DNA of 64,000 bases from VRUE01 sp963720805. Its GTDB lineage: Bacteria > Actinomycetota > Thermoleophilia > Solirubrobacterales > 70-9. The position numbers were made by a program, and so were the translations under genes. The DNA lies in NCBI GenBank assembly GCA_963720805.1, contig CAVRGT010000005.1:124001-188000 (forward strand). Direction: 5' to 3'. The notes below the pieces were generated by a model, which did not search any database, was not told the origin of the DNA, and saw nothing but the letters and a program-made list of their open reading frames with translations. Of the stretch, positions 1 to 7,508 are shown one piece after another (position 1 is the first letter of the stretch; every line of letters starts with the position of its first letter).

Positions 1-538
1 GGAAGGTTGAGACCAGGCTGACCCGCTTGCTGAAGTCCTCGATCAGCCGCTCGAAGCGGATCAGTCGCTGCTCGTCGTGGACGCCGAAGACGGCGCGCAT
101 GATCACCGCCAGGGTGATCCGCTGGGTGTGGGGACGGAGGGCAAAGGGCTCGCCAACCGGCCAGGTCTTCATCTGCCTCAAGGTCGTCTCGCGGATCAGC
201 TCGCCGTAGGCGCGGATGCGCTCGCCGTGGAAAGGGGGGAGGAGCAGCTTGCGCTGCTGCATGTGCGGCGCCTCGTCGAGGGTGAGCACCGAGTTGGGCC
301 CGAGCGCCGGCTCGAGCACGGTCGCGTTGGCCTCGCCGGCGTGGAACTGCTCGGGAGAGCCGGTGAACAGCTGCTTGACCAGGGCCGGGTCGGCGACGTA
401 GACGAGGCGGCCGAAGAACGGAAAGGAGAGGGTGAAGATGTCGCCGTGGCGGCGTTGCAGTTGGATCAGGAAGCCAAGCGGGTCACGGGCGTAGCGCAGC
501 GCTTGCAGCAGCGACGGTGCCTTGGAGCCGGGAGGCAT
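1..538 (-). CDS. Cytochrome P450, N-terminal part (runs off the window)
   Basis: Only the first 179 codons are present. Translation from the ATG at 538 begins MPPGSKAPSLLQALRYARDP and continues with a typical P450 N-terminal pattern: a proline-rich start, 'RHGDIFTLSFPFFGR' for the first beta sheet, 'FHAGEAN', then a C-helix-like 'HMQQRKLLLPPFHGER', which matches the W/H-xxx-R heme-propionate region. The I helix, ExxR motif and heme-binding Cys lie outside the window. The start is two bases beyond the purU stop on the same strand, so the two genes are probably co-transcribed. Substrate unknown; a fatty-acid or xenobiotic hydroxylase is possible. Confidence 0.85.
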   Translation of the reverse strand, partial: MPPGSKAPSLLQALRYARDPLGFLIQLQRRHGDIFTLSFPFFGRLVYVADPALVKQLFTGSPEQFHAGEANATVLEPALGPNSVLTLDEAPHMQQRKLLLPPFHGERIRAYGELIRETTLRQMKTWPVGEPFALRPHTQRITLAVIMRAVFGVHDEQRLIRFERLIEDFSKRVSLVSTF

Positions 539-539
539 C

Positions 540-1379
540 TCAGAAGACGATAGTGCGGGCGCCGTCGAGCAGGACGCGGTCGTCTACGTGGGCCTTGACC
601 GCGCGGGCCAGGACCAGGCGCTCGATGTCGCGGCCGATTCGCTGCAGGTCGGTGACCTCGTCGCGGTGGCTGACCCTGGTCACGTCCTGGTCGATGATCG
701 GCCCGGCGTCGAGCTTCTCGGTGACGTAGTGGGCGGTGGCGCCGATCAGCTTCACCCCGCGCTCGTGGGCACTGCGGTAGGGGTCGGCGCCGACGAAGGC
801 GGGCAGGAAGCTGTGGTGGATGTTGATCGCCGGCGCGCCGAGTCGCTGGAGGAACCCGGCGGAGAGGACCTGCATGTAGCGGGCGAGGACGAGCAGGTCG
901 ATCTCGCCGAGCAGATCCAGCGCGCGCGCCTCGGCCTCTTCCTTGGCGCCGGCCACGACCGGAACATGATGGAAGGGCAGTCCGAGCGAGGTGACCTGAT
1001 CGCGGTGCTCCTCGTGGTTGGAGACAACGGCGACGATCTCGGCACCGAGCTCGCCACTGCGCCAGCGCCAGAGCAGATCGGAGAGGCAGTGGTCCTCGCG
1101 CGAGGCCATGATCGCCAGCCGCTTGCGCTCGTTCGACTCGGCAAAGCGGTGGTCCATCTCGAAGCGGTTGGCGATCTCACTCTCGAAGCGCCCGTAGATC
1201 TCCTCGCGGTCCGTCGCCGCCACAGCGTCGAAGGCCATTCGCATGAAGAAACGGCCCTCGTTGCTCGAGTGCTGATCGGCGTCGACGATGTTGAGCCCGG
1301 CATCGGCAAGGAAGCCGCTGACGGCCGCGATCAGGCCGGGTTGATCAGGACAGGCGAGCAGCAGGCGCGTTGTCGGCAT
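540..1379 (-). CDS. purU: Formyltetrahydrofolate deformylase PurU
   Basis: This protein of 279 residues hydrolyses 10-formyl-THF to formate and THF in the cytoplasm, supplying formate and balancing one-carbon pools. Residues 1-80 form an ACT domain ('LLLACPDQPGLIAAVSGFLA'). Residues about 90-279 form the formyltransferase-like domain, with 'INIHHSFLPAF' carrying the catalytic Asn and His and a later 'DAGPIIDQD' carrying the catalytic Asp. Length is normal for the family. It is followed on the same strand by the P450 with a two-base gap. The ATG at 1379 starts directly at the ACT domain. The catalytic triad separates it from plain GAR transformylase, which lacks the ACT domain. Confidence 0.95.
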   Translation of the reverse strand: MPTTRLLLACPDQPGLIAAVSGFLADAGLNIVDADQHSSNEGRFFMRMAFDAVAATDREEIYGRFESEIANRFEMDHRFAESNERKRLAIMASREDHCLSDLLWRWRSGELGAEIVAVVSNHEEHRDQVTSLGLPFHHVPVVAGAKEEAEARALDLLGEIDLLVLARYMQVLSAGFLQRLGAPAINIHHSFLPAFVGADPYRSAHERGVKLIGATAHYVTEKLDAGPIIDQDVTRVSHRDEVTDLQRIGRDIERLVLARAVKAHVDDRVLLDGARTIVF

Positions 1380-1477
1380 CTCCGCAATCTTTCAATCATC
1401 GCCGTTCTTTGGCCGGGCGGGTAGGGCCCCGAGGACGCTGCCTCACGTTCCGACTCGCTGGCTAACGTGGCTTCCCG

Positions 1478-1945
1478 ATGGGAGAGCATGCAGGCGAGAA
1501 CGGAAATGCGCCTTCGAAAGGCAGCACAGCATTCGCCGTGGCGTTCTTGCTTTGCTTGATCGTCGGGCTGGTGTTCCTAGTCAAGGGGCTTTGCCCAACT
1601 GATCTTCCGGCGAGTAGCGGCTCAAACTTCATTGACAGCGTCTTTCATAACAAGGGGGTTGTCCTATTTGCCCGCCTGCTCCTGGTCTCGGCTGCGGTTG
1701 TTCTAGCCGTAGGCGGTGTATTCATTGTCGTGTCGATCGCGATCCGTATGAAGAACGGAGAGTGGCTTCGAAAGGCAGGGCCTTTTGAGGTCTCTGAGAC
1801 GGCAGTTAGCGAGATCGAAAGCCAGATTGATAAATGGCGTCGAGCGGCGGAAGCTGGGGAAGAAGAAGTAGCTGAATTGACAGAACGAATCAAAGACTCT
1901 GATGAGTTGATCGAGCAGCTTCAAAATGCAATTGATGACGGATAG
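1478..1945 (+). CDS. Hypothetical membrane protein with C-terminal coiled coil
   Basis: 155 residues. Two hydrophobic segments (about residues 18-36 and 62-90) are separated by a short polar loop, and the last 55 residues are an acidic, heptad-rich coiled coil ('EEEVAELTERIKDSDELIEQ'). The base composition is visibly more AT-rich than the neighbours, which suggests recent acquisition. I do not recognise a family. A scaffold or membrane-tethered oligomer is the most the sequence supports. Confidence 0.6.
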   Translation: MGEHAGENGNAPSKGSTAFAVAFLLCLIVGLVFLVKGLCPTDLPASSGSNFIDSVFHNKGVVLFARLLLVSAAVVLAVGGVFIVVSIAIRMKNGEWLRKAGPFEVSETAVSEIESQIDKWRRAAEAGEEEVAELTERIKDSDELIEQLQNAIDDG

Positions 1946-2031
1946 GGAAAGGCAAGAATCAAGGCAGGTTCAATTGACTACTCCCGTTGGCTGCGAGCTA
2001 TCATGTGATTCCACGTTGTCAGGAGAGCGCA

Positions 2032-2196
2032 ATGACGCCAGAGCAACTGAATAGACGCATAGAGACAACGCTAAAGAGAAATCAAGCTGCAATTCGCCAA
2101 GCAAACAGTCGTACGGAACGACTGAATGAGGCTGCAAAGCGATCAAGTCCTGCCGCTGATCGAGCTCTTAAGAAGCTGCGCCAAGGTAGCGTTTAG
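2032..2196 (+). CDS. Small basic hypothetical protein (54 aa)
   Basis: The reading frame starts MTPEQLNRRIETTLKRNQAA and is almost entirely predicted helix, rich in Arg, Lys, Asn and Gln. The ATG at 2032 is preferred over an upstream in-frame start because 'aggag' lies at the right distance before it. Low GC like the preceding gene, so both may have arrived together. No recognisable family. It could be a small nucleic-acid-binding or structural protein. Confidence 0.4.
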   Translation: MTPEQLNRRIETTLKRNQAAIRQANSRTERLNEAAKRSSPAADRALKKLRQGSV

Positions 2197-2364
2197 CTCG
2201 ACGCAGGGTTACTTCCTTTTCGCCAGTCTGCTGCAGGATCTGTTCCAGGGTCCGAAGTGGCAGATGACACATCGTGCTTGACTTCGTTTCAAACGGCACG
2301 CACTATGTGAGGAGTGTGAGCGCGGTCACCTTGCGGGGCCGCAAATACCGCAACGGTCCGCCGC

Positions 2365-2856
2365 TTGCTCACAAAACGCACATATTTCATTCCCGTCCTG
2401 ATCCTCTGCGTCGCCTTTCCCGCCGCGGCCTTCGCCGCCGGTGGAAGTGGAGGATCGCCTCAGCGGACCGGTGTCGCCAACGCCGTCCCCGCGCAGCTCT
2501 CGGTCCTGCGCCGCTCGACCGTTAGCTTCCACCGGACGATTCGGGTCACGGTCGCCCACCTCGAAGACGTTCGTCGCCGGCAGGTCCGCCGCGAACGCCG
2601 CGAGCTCTTCGCCAGTCTGCCGGGCGGTGTCTCACAGGAAACCCTTGACGCGATCGGCGCCTGCGAGTCCGGCGGCGACCCGACCGCGGTCTCCTCCGAC
2701 GGCACCTACCGCGGCAAGTACCAGTTCGATTACGGCACCTGGGAATCGGTCGGCGGCAGCGGCGACCCGGCCGCGGCGCCCGAGCCCGAGCAGGACTACC
2801 GGGCGGCGCTGCTGTATTCGCGCTCCGGCTCTTCGCCCTGGCCCGTCTGCGGCTGA
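2365..2856 (+). CDS. Secreted transglycosylase, resuscitation-promoting-factor-like
   Basis: 163 residues. An N-terminal signal peptide ('FIPVLILCVAFPAAAFAAGG') is followed by a helical Arg-rich linker and a C-terminal lysozyme-like domain (about 90-163). The domain shows 'LDAIGACESGGDP', with the catalytic Glu in the 'CESGG' of Rpf/transglycosylase-like domains, then 'TYRGKYQFDYGTWESVGG' and a closing Cys. In the family this cleaves peptidoglycan glycan strands and promotes growth resumption. The start is TTG at 2365; no strong ribosome-binding site is visible, so the exact start is uncertain. Confidence 0.8.
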   Translation: MLTKRTYFIPVLILCVAFPAAAFAAGGSGGSPQRTGVANAVPAQLSVLRRSTVSFHRTIRVTVAHLEDVRRRQVRRERRELFASLPGGVSQETLDAIGACESGGDPTAVSSDGTYRGKYQFDYGTWESVGGSGDPAAAPEPEQDYRAALLYSRSGSSPWPVCG

Positions 2857-2872
2857 ACCTACGATCAAGGGC

Positions 2873-3718
2873 GTGAGCGATGCGGTCCCGACACCAGATC
2901 CGAAGGGACCGCAGCGCAAGCCCCCAAAAGAAGCGATCGCTGAGGCCAAGGTTCGCGCCCCGACCAGGGGCAATCGCAAGCTCGAGACTTTCCTGGGCGC
3001 CGTCAACGGCGATGAGCAGGTGCGGTCCTGGTGGTACATGGCCCAGGTGCACGCGGAGCGGCTTGGCATGTCGGACCACTCCTGGGTCCACATGCAGATC
3101 GTGCTCAATATCTCGCTCCGACTGCTGCGCCTCTTGGTCAAGGCGGGCGTCGAGCCTGCGATGGTCGCCGACCACGGCATGTCGCCTCGGGACGCGGAGG
3201 TCGTGGTTGCCGGCGGCGCCCTGCTGCACGACGTCGGCATGTCGATCCACCGCCAGGACCACGAGGCATACAGCCTCTTCCTCGCCAACGGAGCGCTCGA
3301 GCGGCTGCTCGCCGACACCTACAAGCAGCCCGAGCGCACGGTCGTCGCCTCGGAGATCCTGCACGCGATCATCGGCCACCGGCGCCGCGGTGAGCCCTAC
3401 ACGCTGGAGGCCGGTGTGGTCAGGGTCGCCGACGCGCTCGACATGGCTCAGGGCCGAACCCGGCTGCCGATCGAAGCGGGGCAGGAAGGGATCCACTCGA
3501 TCTCCGCGGCGGCGGTCGACGAGGTGCGGATCGAGGCGGGGGAGACGCGGCCGGTGCGGATCCAGATCGAGCTCAACAACTCAGCCGGGATCTTTCAGGT
3601 CGACGACCTGCTGGCGACGAAGATCCGCGGCACCCCCTTGGAGGGCAAGGTAGAGGTCGTCGCCGAGATCGAGGGCGAGACCGAGAAGCGACTGCTCAGC
3701 GGCTTCCGGCTGGACTGA
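2873..3718 (+). CDS. HD-domain phosphohydrolase-like protein
   Basis: 281 residues from the GTG at 2873. The HD signature is visible: an early His ('DHSWVHMQIVLN'), then 'GGALLHDVGMSIHRQDHE' with the His-Asp pair, then 'ILHAIIGHRR' and 'VVRVADALDM'. This pattern fits metal-dependent HD phosphohydrolases acting on nucleotides or phosphoesters. The C-terminal 80 residues look like a beta-rich accessory domain. The frame stays open upstream of 2873, but that part runs over the Rpf-like gene and is not credible coding. Substrate unknown. Confidence 0.75.
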   Translation: MSDAVPTPDPKGPQRKPPKEAIAEAKVRAPTRGNRKLETFLGAVNGDEQVRSWWYMAQVHAERLGMSDHSWVHMQIVLNISLRLLRLLVKAGVEPAMVADHGMSPRDAEVVVAGGALLHDVGMSIHRQDHEAYSLFLANGALERLLADTYKQPERTVVASEILHAIIGHRRRGEPYTLEAGVVRVADALDMAQGRTRLPIEAGQEGIHSISAAAVDEVRIEAGETRPVRIQIELNNSAGIFQVDDLLATKIRGTPLEGKVEVVAEIEGETEKRLLSGFRLD

Positions 3719-3721
3719 ATC

Positions 3722-3979
3722 TCAGCCGTAGCGCGTGAGATCCTGGCGGCGCCGATCTTTGCGGGCCTCGAGTCGACCCTGCACGATCGAGAGCACGATC
3801 ACCAGGATCGCGAAGAAGGCGATCACGCCAAAGCAGAAGAAGGTGACCGTCTGGTCCGTGGTCGGGCCAAGAAGCCCGGTGCCGTTGTCGGCCAGTGCCA
3901 ATGGCGCAGCCACGAGGAGTGAGAGCAGCGCAGCGCTCAGTGCCGCGAAAGCTGTGGCCGTGCGAGCGAGGTTCCTCAC
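3722..3979 (-). CDS. Small secreted/membrane hypothetical protein
   Basis: About 85 residues from the GTG at 3979 ('VRNLARTATAFAALSAALLS'). A signal peptide ends near 'LALADNG', a second hydrophobic helix follows ('TVTFFCFGVIAFFAILVIVL'), and the tail is strongly basic ('ARKDRRRQDLTRYG'), so the C-terminus is probably cytoplasmic. Convergent with the HD gene and divergent from uppP. An upstream in-frame ATG at 4012 would add 11 residues; the GTG begins right at the signal peptide. Family not recognised. Confidence 0.55.
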   Translation of the reverse strand: MRNLARTATAFAALSAALLSLLVAAPLALADNGTGLLGPTTDQTVTFFCFGVIAFFAILVIVLSIVQGRLEARKDRRRQDLTRYG

Positions 3980-4032
3980 GCCGAGAAATCTAGCGCAAGG
4001 GACCGGCGCCACCGTCTTTAGCCCTCCATAGG

Positions 4033-4857
4033 ATGCCCGCCGTGAGCAACCTCGAAGCCATCGTCCTGGGTCTCGTCCAAGGCCTGACCGAGTTCCTGCC
4101 GATCTCCTCCAGCGGCCACCTGCGGATCGTGCCGGCGCTGCTCGGCTGGTCTGACCCCGGCGCCGGCTTCACCGCCGTGATCCAGCTCGGCACGATGGCC
4201 GCCGTGCTGATCTACTTCCGCGCCGACCTCGTGCGCATCGCCGCTGCCTGGCTGGGCGAGCTGCGGGTGCCGATTCGCCAGGCCTCCCAGGAGGCGAGGC
4301 TGGGTTGGTTCATCGTCTTGGGCACGATCCCGATCTCGATCTTCGGCCTCATCTTCAAGGACCAGATCGAGTCGGGCGCGCGCAGCCTCTACCTGATCGG
4401 CTCGGCGCTGATCCTCTTCTCCTTCGTGATGATCGCCGCCGAGCGGGTCGGCACCCGGCAGCGCTCACTTGACGGGATGGACGGCCGCGACGGGCTCTTC
4501 ATCGGCGTCGCCCAGTCGCTGGCGTTGATCCCCGGCGTCTCGCGCTCGGGGGCGACGATCTCGGCCGGGCTGTTCCGCGGCTTCGACCGGGTCGCCGCGG
4601 CTCGCTACTCGTTCCTGCTCTCGGTGCCGGCCGTCGTCCTCAGCGGCCTCTTCGAGCTGCGCAAGGTCGGCGAAGCGGGCAGCCCCTCGGTGGTGGCGAC
4701 GGTGATCGCCACCCTGGTCGCCTTCCTCAGTGGCTACGCGGCGATTGCCTGGCTGCTGCGCTACCTGAGCTCGCACAGCCTCGAGATCTTCGTCATCTAC
4801 CGGATCGCGCTGGGGGCGTTGGTCCTGGTCCTCGCCGCGACCGGCGCGATCAGCTGA
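4033..4857 (+). CDS. uppP: Undecaprenyl-diphosphatase UppP (BacA)
   Basis: 274 residues, polytopic membrane protein. It dephosphorylates undecaprenyl diphosphate so that the lipid carrier can be recycled for peptidoglycan and other envelope polymers, and overproduction gives bacitracin resistance. Both family signatures are present: 'GLVQGLTEFLPISSSGHL' near the N-terminus (active-site Glu/Ser/His region) and 'IPGVSRSGATI' in the middle. Length is normal. An alternative GTG start lies at 4042. A strong hairpin follows the stop. Confidence 0.96.
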   Translation: MPAVSNLEAIVLGLVQGLTEFLPISSSGHLRIVPALLGWSDPGAGFTAVIQLGTMAAVLIYFRADLVRIAAAWLGELRVPIRQASQEARLGWFIVLGTIPISIFGLIFKDQIESGARSLYLIGSALILFSFVMIAAERVGTRQRSLDGMDGRDGLFIGVAQSLALIPGVSRSGATISAGLFRGFDRVAAARYSFLLSVPAVVLSGLFELRKVGEAGSPSVVATVIATLVAFLSGYAAIAWLLRYLSSHSLEIFVIYRIALGALVLVLAATGAIS

Positions 4858-4872
4858 ACCGGTCCAGAAATG

Positions 4873-4902
4873 GCGAACGGCCCGGGGCAGTGGGCCGTTC
4901 GC
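4873..4902 (+). terminator. Hairpin after uppP
   Basis: An 11-bp perfect stem (gcgaacggccc / gggccgttcgc) with an 8-base loop lies 15 bases after the uppP stop. There is no clear T-run, as is common in high-GC actinobacteria. Probably an intrinsic terminator that insulates the phosphate block downstream. Confidence 0.65.
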
Positions 4903-5048
4903 GGTGACGAGAGAGGAGTCTCGTGAGGCTGAATCTTCGTGCCGCGACAACGGCCTGCCGTGAACATTCGGGGAACTCCCGGAGAAGGTCGGGTAACAAC
5001 CTCCGGGTGCCTCGCTGGGTGACTTTCCCGCAAATTAGGCCAATCCAG

Positions 5049-5068
5049 CTGTGAAAATCCTGTGAAAG
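5049..5068 (-). promoter_or_regulatory. Pho box, two inverted-orientation 11-base units
   Basis: TGTGA recurs at 5050 and 5061, exactly 11 bases apart. Read on the minus strand this gives TTTCACAGGAT and TTTCACAGCTG, matching the GTTCAC-type direct repeats bound by actinobacterial PhoP/PhoB regulators. It lies upstream of the response-regulator gene, with a possible -10 element (TACAAT, 5106-5111) in between. Confidence 0.55.
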
Positions 5069-5121
5069 CAGGGTTTTTATCTCGTCACCCGCCGCTCTTG
5101 CCGCATACAATCCAAATCGTC

Positions 5122-5931
5122 TTGACCTCGCAGCAGACCACTCGGCTTGCGGTCATCGATGACGACAGCGGTTTCGTCACCGTGCTCTCCAAGCGCACCG
5201 AGGCCGCCGGCTGGCAACAGCGCGTGCTGAGCAGCGCGATCCCGCCCGATGAGCTGGTGGCGATGAAGCTGAACGCGCTGTTGCTCGACATGGAGGTGCT
5301 CGGCGACGAAGCCTGGGATTACCTGGGACGGGTCTGCGAGGGGCTTCCCGACCTTTCCGTCGTCGTCTGCACGGGCCGCTCGACCGTGGCCCAGCGGGTC
5401 CGCGCCCTGCGGCTCGGGGTCGATGACTGGATCGGCAAGCCCTGCCATCCCGAGGAGGTGATGGCGCGGATCGAAGCTGTCTCGCGCCGTCGCCGTCGCC
5501 GCACGCGGGGGGCGGAAGCCGAGGCCGGCCCGGTCGTCGTCGGGGAACTGGAGATCCGCGCCGATCAATTTCAGGCCTTCGTCGGCGAGGGCAGCCTCGA
5601 CCTCACCCGTCGCGAGTTCGAGCTGCTGCAGCTGCTCGCCGACACCAAGGGCCAGGTGCTCGAGCGCGAGGCGATCTACCAGCGGGTCTGGGGCTACGCG
5701 ATGGCCCACGGCGACCGCTCGGTCGACGTCTTCATCCGCAAGCTGCGCCAGAAGCTCGAGAAGCGCTCCCCCGGCTGGCGCTACATCCACACCCACTTCG
5801 GCGTCGGCTACCGCTTCGATCCCGAGGCGGTCGGCGGCGTCGCGCCCGAGTTGGCCGGTCAGGCGGTGGCGGAGATCGAGCCGCCGGCCCGCGATTCACA
5901 AGTAGTTCACAGCAGCTTTACGGCCGCGTAA
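5122..5931 (+). CDS. OmpR/PhoB-family response regulator (probable phosphate regulator)
   Basis: 269 residues if started at the TTG at 5122. Receiver domain (1-120): acidic pocket 'IDDDS' at 13-15, phospho-acceptor Asp56 in 'LLLDMEV', Thr84 and Lys106 ('GKP'). An Arg-rich linker follows ('SRRRRRRTRG'). The OmpR-type winged helix (about 145-235) contains 'LTRREFELLQLLA', 'RSVDVFIRKLRQKL' and 'GVGYRF'. A GTG at 5062 is another in-frame start, but it lies inside the Pho box; the TACAAT at 5106-5111 would make the TTG a leaderless start. No histidine kinase gene is in this window. The context and Pho boxes argue for control of the pst operon; gene name not certain. Confidence 0.85.
   Translation: MTSQQTTRLAVIDDDSGFVTVLSKRTEAAGWQQRVLSSAIPPDELVAMKLNALLLDMEVLGDEAWDYLGRVCEGLPDLSVVVCTGRSTVAQRVRALRLGVDDWIGKPCHPEEVMARIEAVSRRRRRRTRGAEAEAGPVVVGELEIRADQFQAFVGEGSLDLTRREFELLQLLADTKGQVLEREAIYQRVWGYAMAHGDRSVDVFIRKLRQKLEKRSPGWRYIHTHFGVGYRFDPEAVGGVAPELAGQAVAEIEPPARDSQVVHSSFTAA
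5894..5926 (+). promoter_or_regulatory. Pho box, three 11-base units, inside the 3' end of the regulator gene
   Basis: ATTCACAAGTA, GTTCACAGCAG and the weaker CTTTACGGCCG follow one another with exact 11-base spacing. The first two match the GTTCAC direct-repeat consensus of actinobacterial Pho boxes. The site is within the last codons of the response regulator and about 40 bases before the DNA-binding-only regulator gene, so it probably controls that gene. Confidence 0.6.
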
Positions 5932-5966
5932 CCGATCGCCGGCCCCCGGCGGCCATCCTCGCCGGC

Positions 5967-6254
5967 ATGTTGGAGATCAGGCCAGAGGAGCACGCGGCGC
6001 TCGTCGACGGTCGGCCACTCAGCCTGACGGTGCGTGAGTTGCAGCTGTTGACCACCCTGGCGGCGCACCCGCAGCGCATCCTCACTCGCGAGGAGCTCTA
6101 CGCCGAGGTCTGGGGCCGCGAACCGCGCCACGACGATCGCTCGGTCGACGTCTACGTCAGTCGCCTGCGCTCGAAGCTGGGCGAAGCGCTGCCGGGCCGA
6201 CACTTGATCCACACTCACAGCGGCATCGGCTACCGCTTCTCTCCGGAGGGATGA
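5967..6254 (+). CDS. Stand-alone OmpR-type winged-helix regulator (no receiver domain)
   Basis: 95 residues that form just the OmpR/PhoB DNA-binding domain: 'LSLTVRELQLLTTLAAHPQR' (first helices), 'LTREELYAEVWG', recognition-helix region 'DRSVDVYVSRLRSKL', and wing 'HTHSGIGYRFSPEG'. It is closely similar to the C-terminal domain of the preceding response regulator, so a partial duplication is likely. With no receiver it cannot be phosphorylated in the usual way. It may act constitutively, heterodimerise with the full-length regulator, or compete for Pho boxes. Sits between two Pho boxes and directly upstream of pstS. Confidence 0.85.
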   Translation: MLEIRPEEHAALVDGRPLSLTVRELQLLTTLAAHPQRILTREELYAEVWGREPRHDDRSVDVYVSRLRSKLGEALPGRHLIHTHSGIGYRFSPEG

Positions 6255-6278
6255 AACCGAGCGCGGCGTTCGCAGCCC

Positions 6279-6322
6279 TTTTACATCTTTTTCACAATCC
6301 CGATACAGCCAGGTAACAAGCT
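6279..6322 (+). promoter_or_regulatory. Pho box upstream of pstS, four phased units
   Basis: Four consecutive 11-base units (TTTTACATCTT, TTTCACAATCC, CGATACAGCCA, GGTAACAAGCT) all carry ACA at positions 5-7. The second is closest to the GTTCAC consensus. The array ends about 80 bases before the pstS start, as expected for activation of the Pst operon under phosphate limitation. Confidence 0.65.
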
Positions 6323-6400
6323 GTCGGAGGCACGCTGCGAGTGTGGCCGCGGGCGGCCGGACTGAGTCGCTCTCGTGCCCTACGACGAAAAGGAGTTTGT

Positions 6401-7501
6401 GTGAGTCCCTCTAGATGGTTGGCCGTTTTCGCCTCACTGGCCGTCCTCGCAATCGGCGTCTCTGCCTGCGGTAGCAGCAGCGACAGCAGCAGCTCATCCG
6501 CCGGAAACCTCTCCGGTGAGGTCGCCGGCGCCGGCTCGACCGCCCAGGAGGCCGCCCAGGAAGCCTGGACCGCCGAATTCGAGAACGAAAACTCCGGTGT
6601 GACGATCTCCTACGACGCCGTCGGCTCCGGCGGCGGGCGCGAACAGTTCATCGCCGGCGGCGTTGCCTACGCGGGCAGCGACGCGGCGCTCGAAGAAGAA
6701 GAAGACGAACTGTCGAAGGCGGCCAAACGCTGCGGCCCCGGCAAGCTCGTCGAGATCCCGGCCTACGTCTCCCCGATCGCGATCATCTACAACCTCGAAG
6801 GCGTCGAATCGCTACAGCTCGACCCGGAAACCCTGGCGAAGATCTTCAACCAGGAAATCAGCACCTGGAACGATCCCGCGATCGCCAAGGACAACCCCGG
6901 CGTCGAACTCCCGGACACCCGGATCGTCCCGGTCAACCGCTCTGACGAGTCGGGCACGACCGAGAACTTCACCGACTACCTCTCCAAGGTCGTCCCCAGC
7001 ATCTGGAGCTATGAAGTCAGCGGCGACTGGCCGGTCAAGGGTGGCGAGGCCGCTCAGGGCACCTCCGGCGTGGTCGAAGCGGTGACCGCCGGCGAAGGCG
7101 CGATCGGTTACGCCGACGCCAGCCAGGCGGGCGAACTCGGCGTCGCCACGATCAAGGTCGGCGGCGAATACGTCGAACCCTCGGCTGAAGCCGCGGCGAA
7201 GATCCTCGAGGAGTCCCCGGAAGCCAAGGAACTGGCCAAGAGCCCGTACATGTTCCCCTTCGAACTCGATCGCAAGACCGAAGCGCAGGGGACGTACCCG
7301 ATCGTGCTGGTCTCGTACTTGATCGGCTGCACGAAGTACGGCTCGGCGAGCGAAGCCGCAATCGTCAAGGGCTACTTCGAATACGCGATCAGCAGCGAAG
7401 GGCAGGAAGCCGCGGCTGAAAACGCCGGCTCGGCCCCGCTCTCGGCCTCGCTGACGGCAAAGATCCAGCCTGCCGTCGAAGCAATCGAAGGCAGCTCCTA
7501 G
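6401..7501 (+). CDS. pstS: Phosphate ABC transporter, periplasmic-type binding lipoprotein PstS
   Basis: 366 residues. Start GTG at 6401 with 'aaaaggag' 6 bases upstream. Signal peptide and lipobox ('LAVLAIGVSACGSSSD') predict lipidation at Cys and anchoring outside the membrane. The mature domain shows the PstS pattern: 'GAGSTAQEAAQEAW', 'YDAVGSGGGREQF', 'YAGSDAAL', 'RSDESGTTENFTDYL' (phosphate-coordinating Ser/Arg/Asp/Thr loop) and 'GTSGVVEAV'. First gene of pstSCAB-phoU, preceded by a four-unit Pho box. Confidence 0.96.
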   Translation: MSPSRWLAVFASLAVLAIGVSACGSSSDSSSSSAGNLSGEVAGAGSTAQEAAQEAWTAEFENENSGVTISYDAVGSGGGREQFIAGGVAYAGSDAALEEEEDELSKAAKRCGPGKLVEIPAYVSPIAIIYNLEGVESLQLDPETLAKIFNQEISTWNDPAIAKDNPGVELPDTRIVPVNRSDESGTTENFTDYLSKVVPSIWSYEVSGDWPVKGGEAAQGTSGVVEAVTAGEGAIGYADASQAGELGVATIKVGGEYVEPSAEAAAKILEESPEAKELAKSPYMFPFELDRKTEAQGTYPIVLVSYLIGCTKYGSASEAAIVKGYFEYAISSEGQEAAAENAGSAPLSASLTAKIQPAVEAIEGSS

Positions 7502-7508
7502 GTACTGA

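Noticed and set aside
2197..2364. Possible c-di-AMP (ydaO) riboswitch before the Rpf-like gene
   Set aside because: Such riboswitches often precede rpf genes in Actinobacteria, but I could not find the conserved core sequences in these 168 bases.
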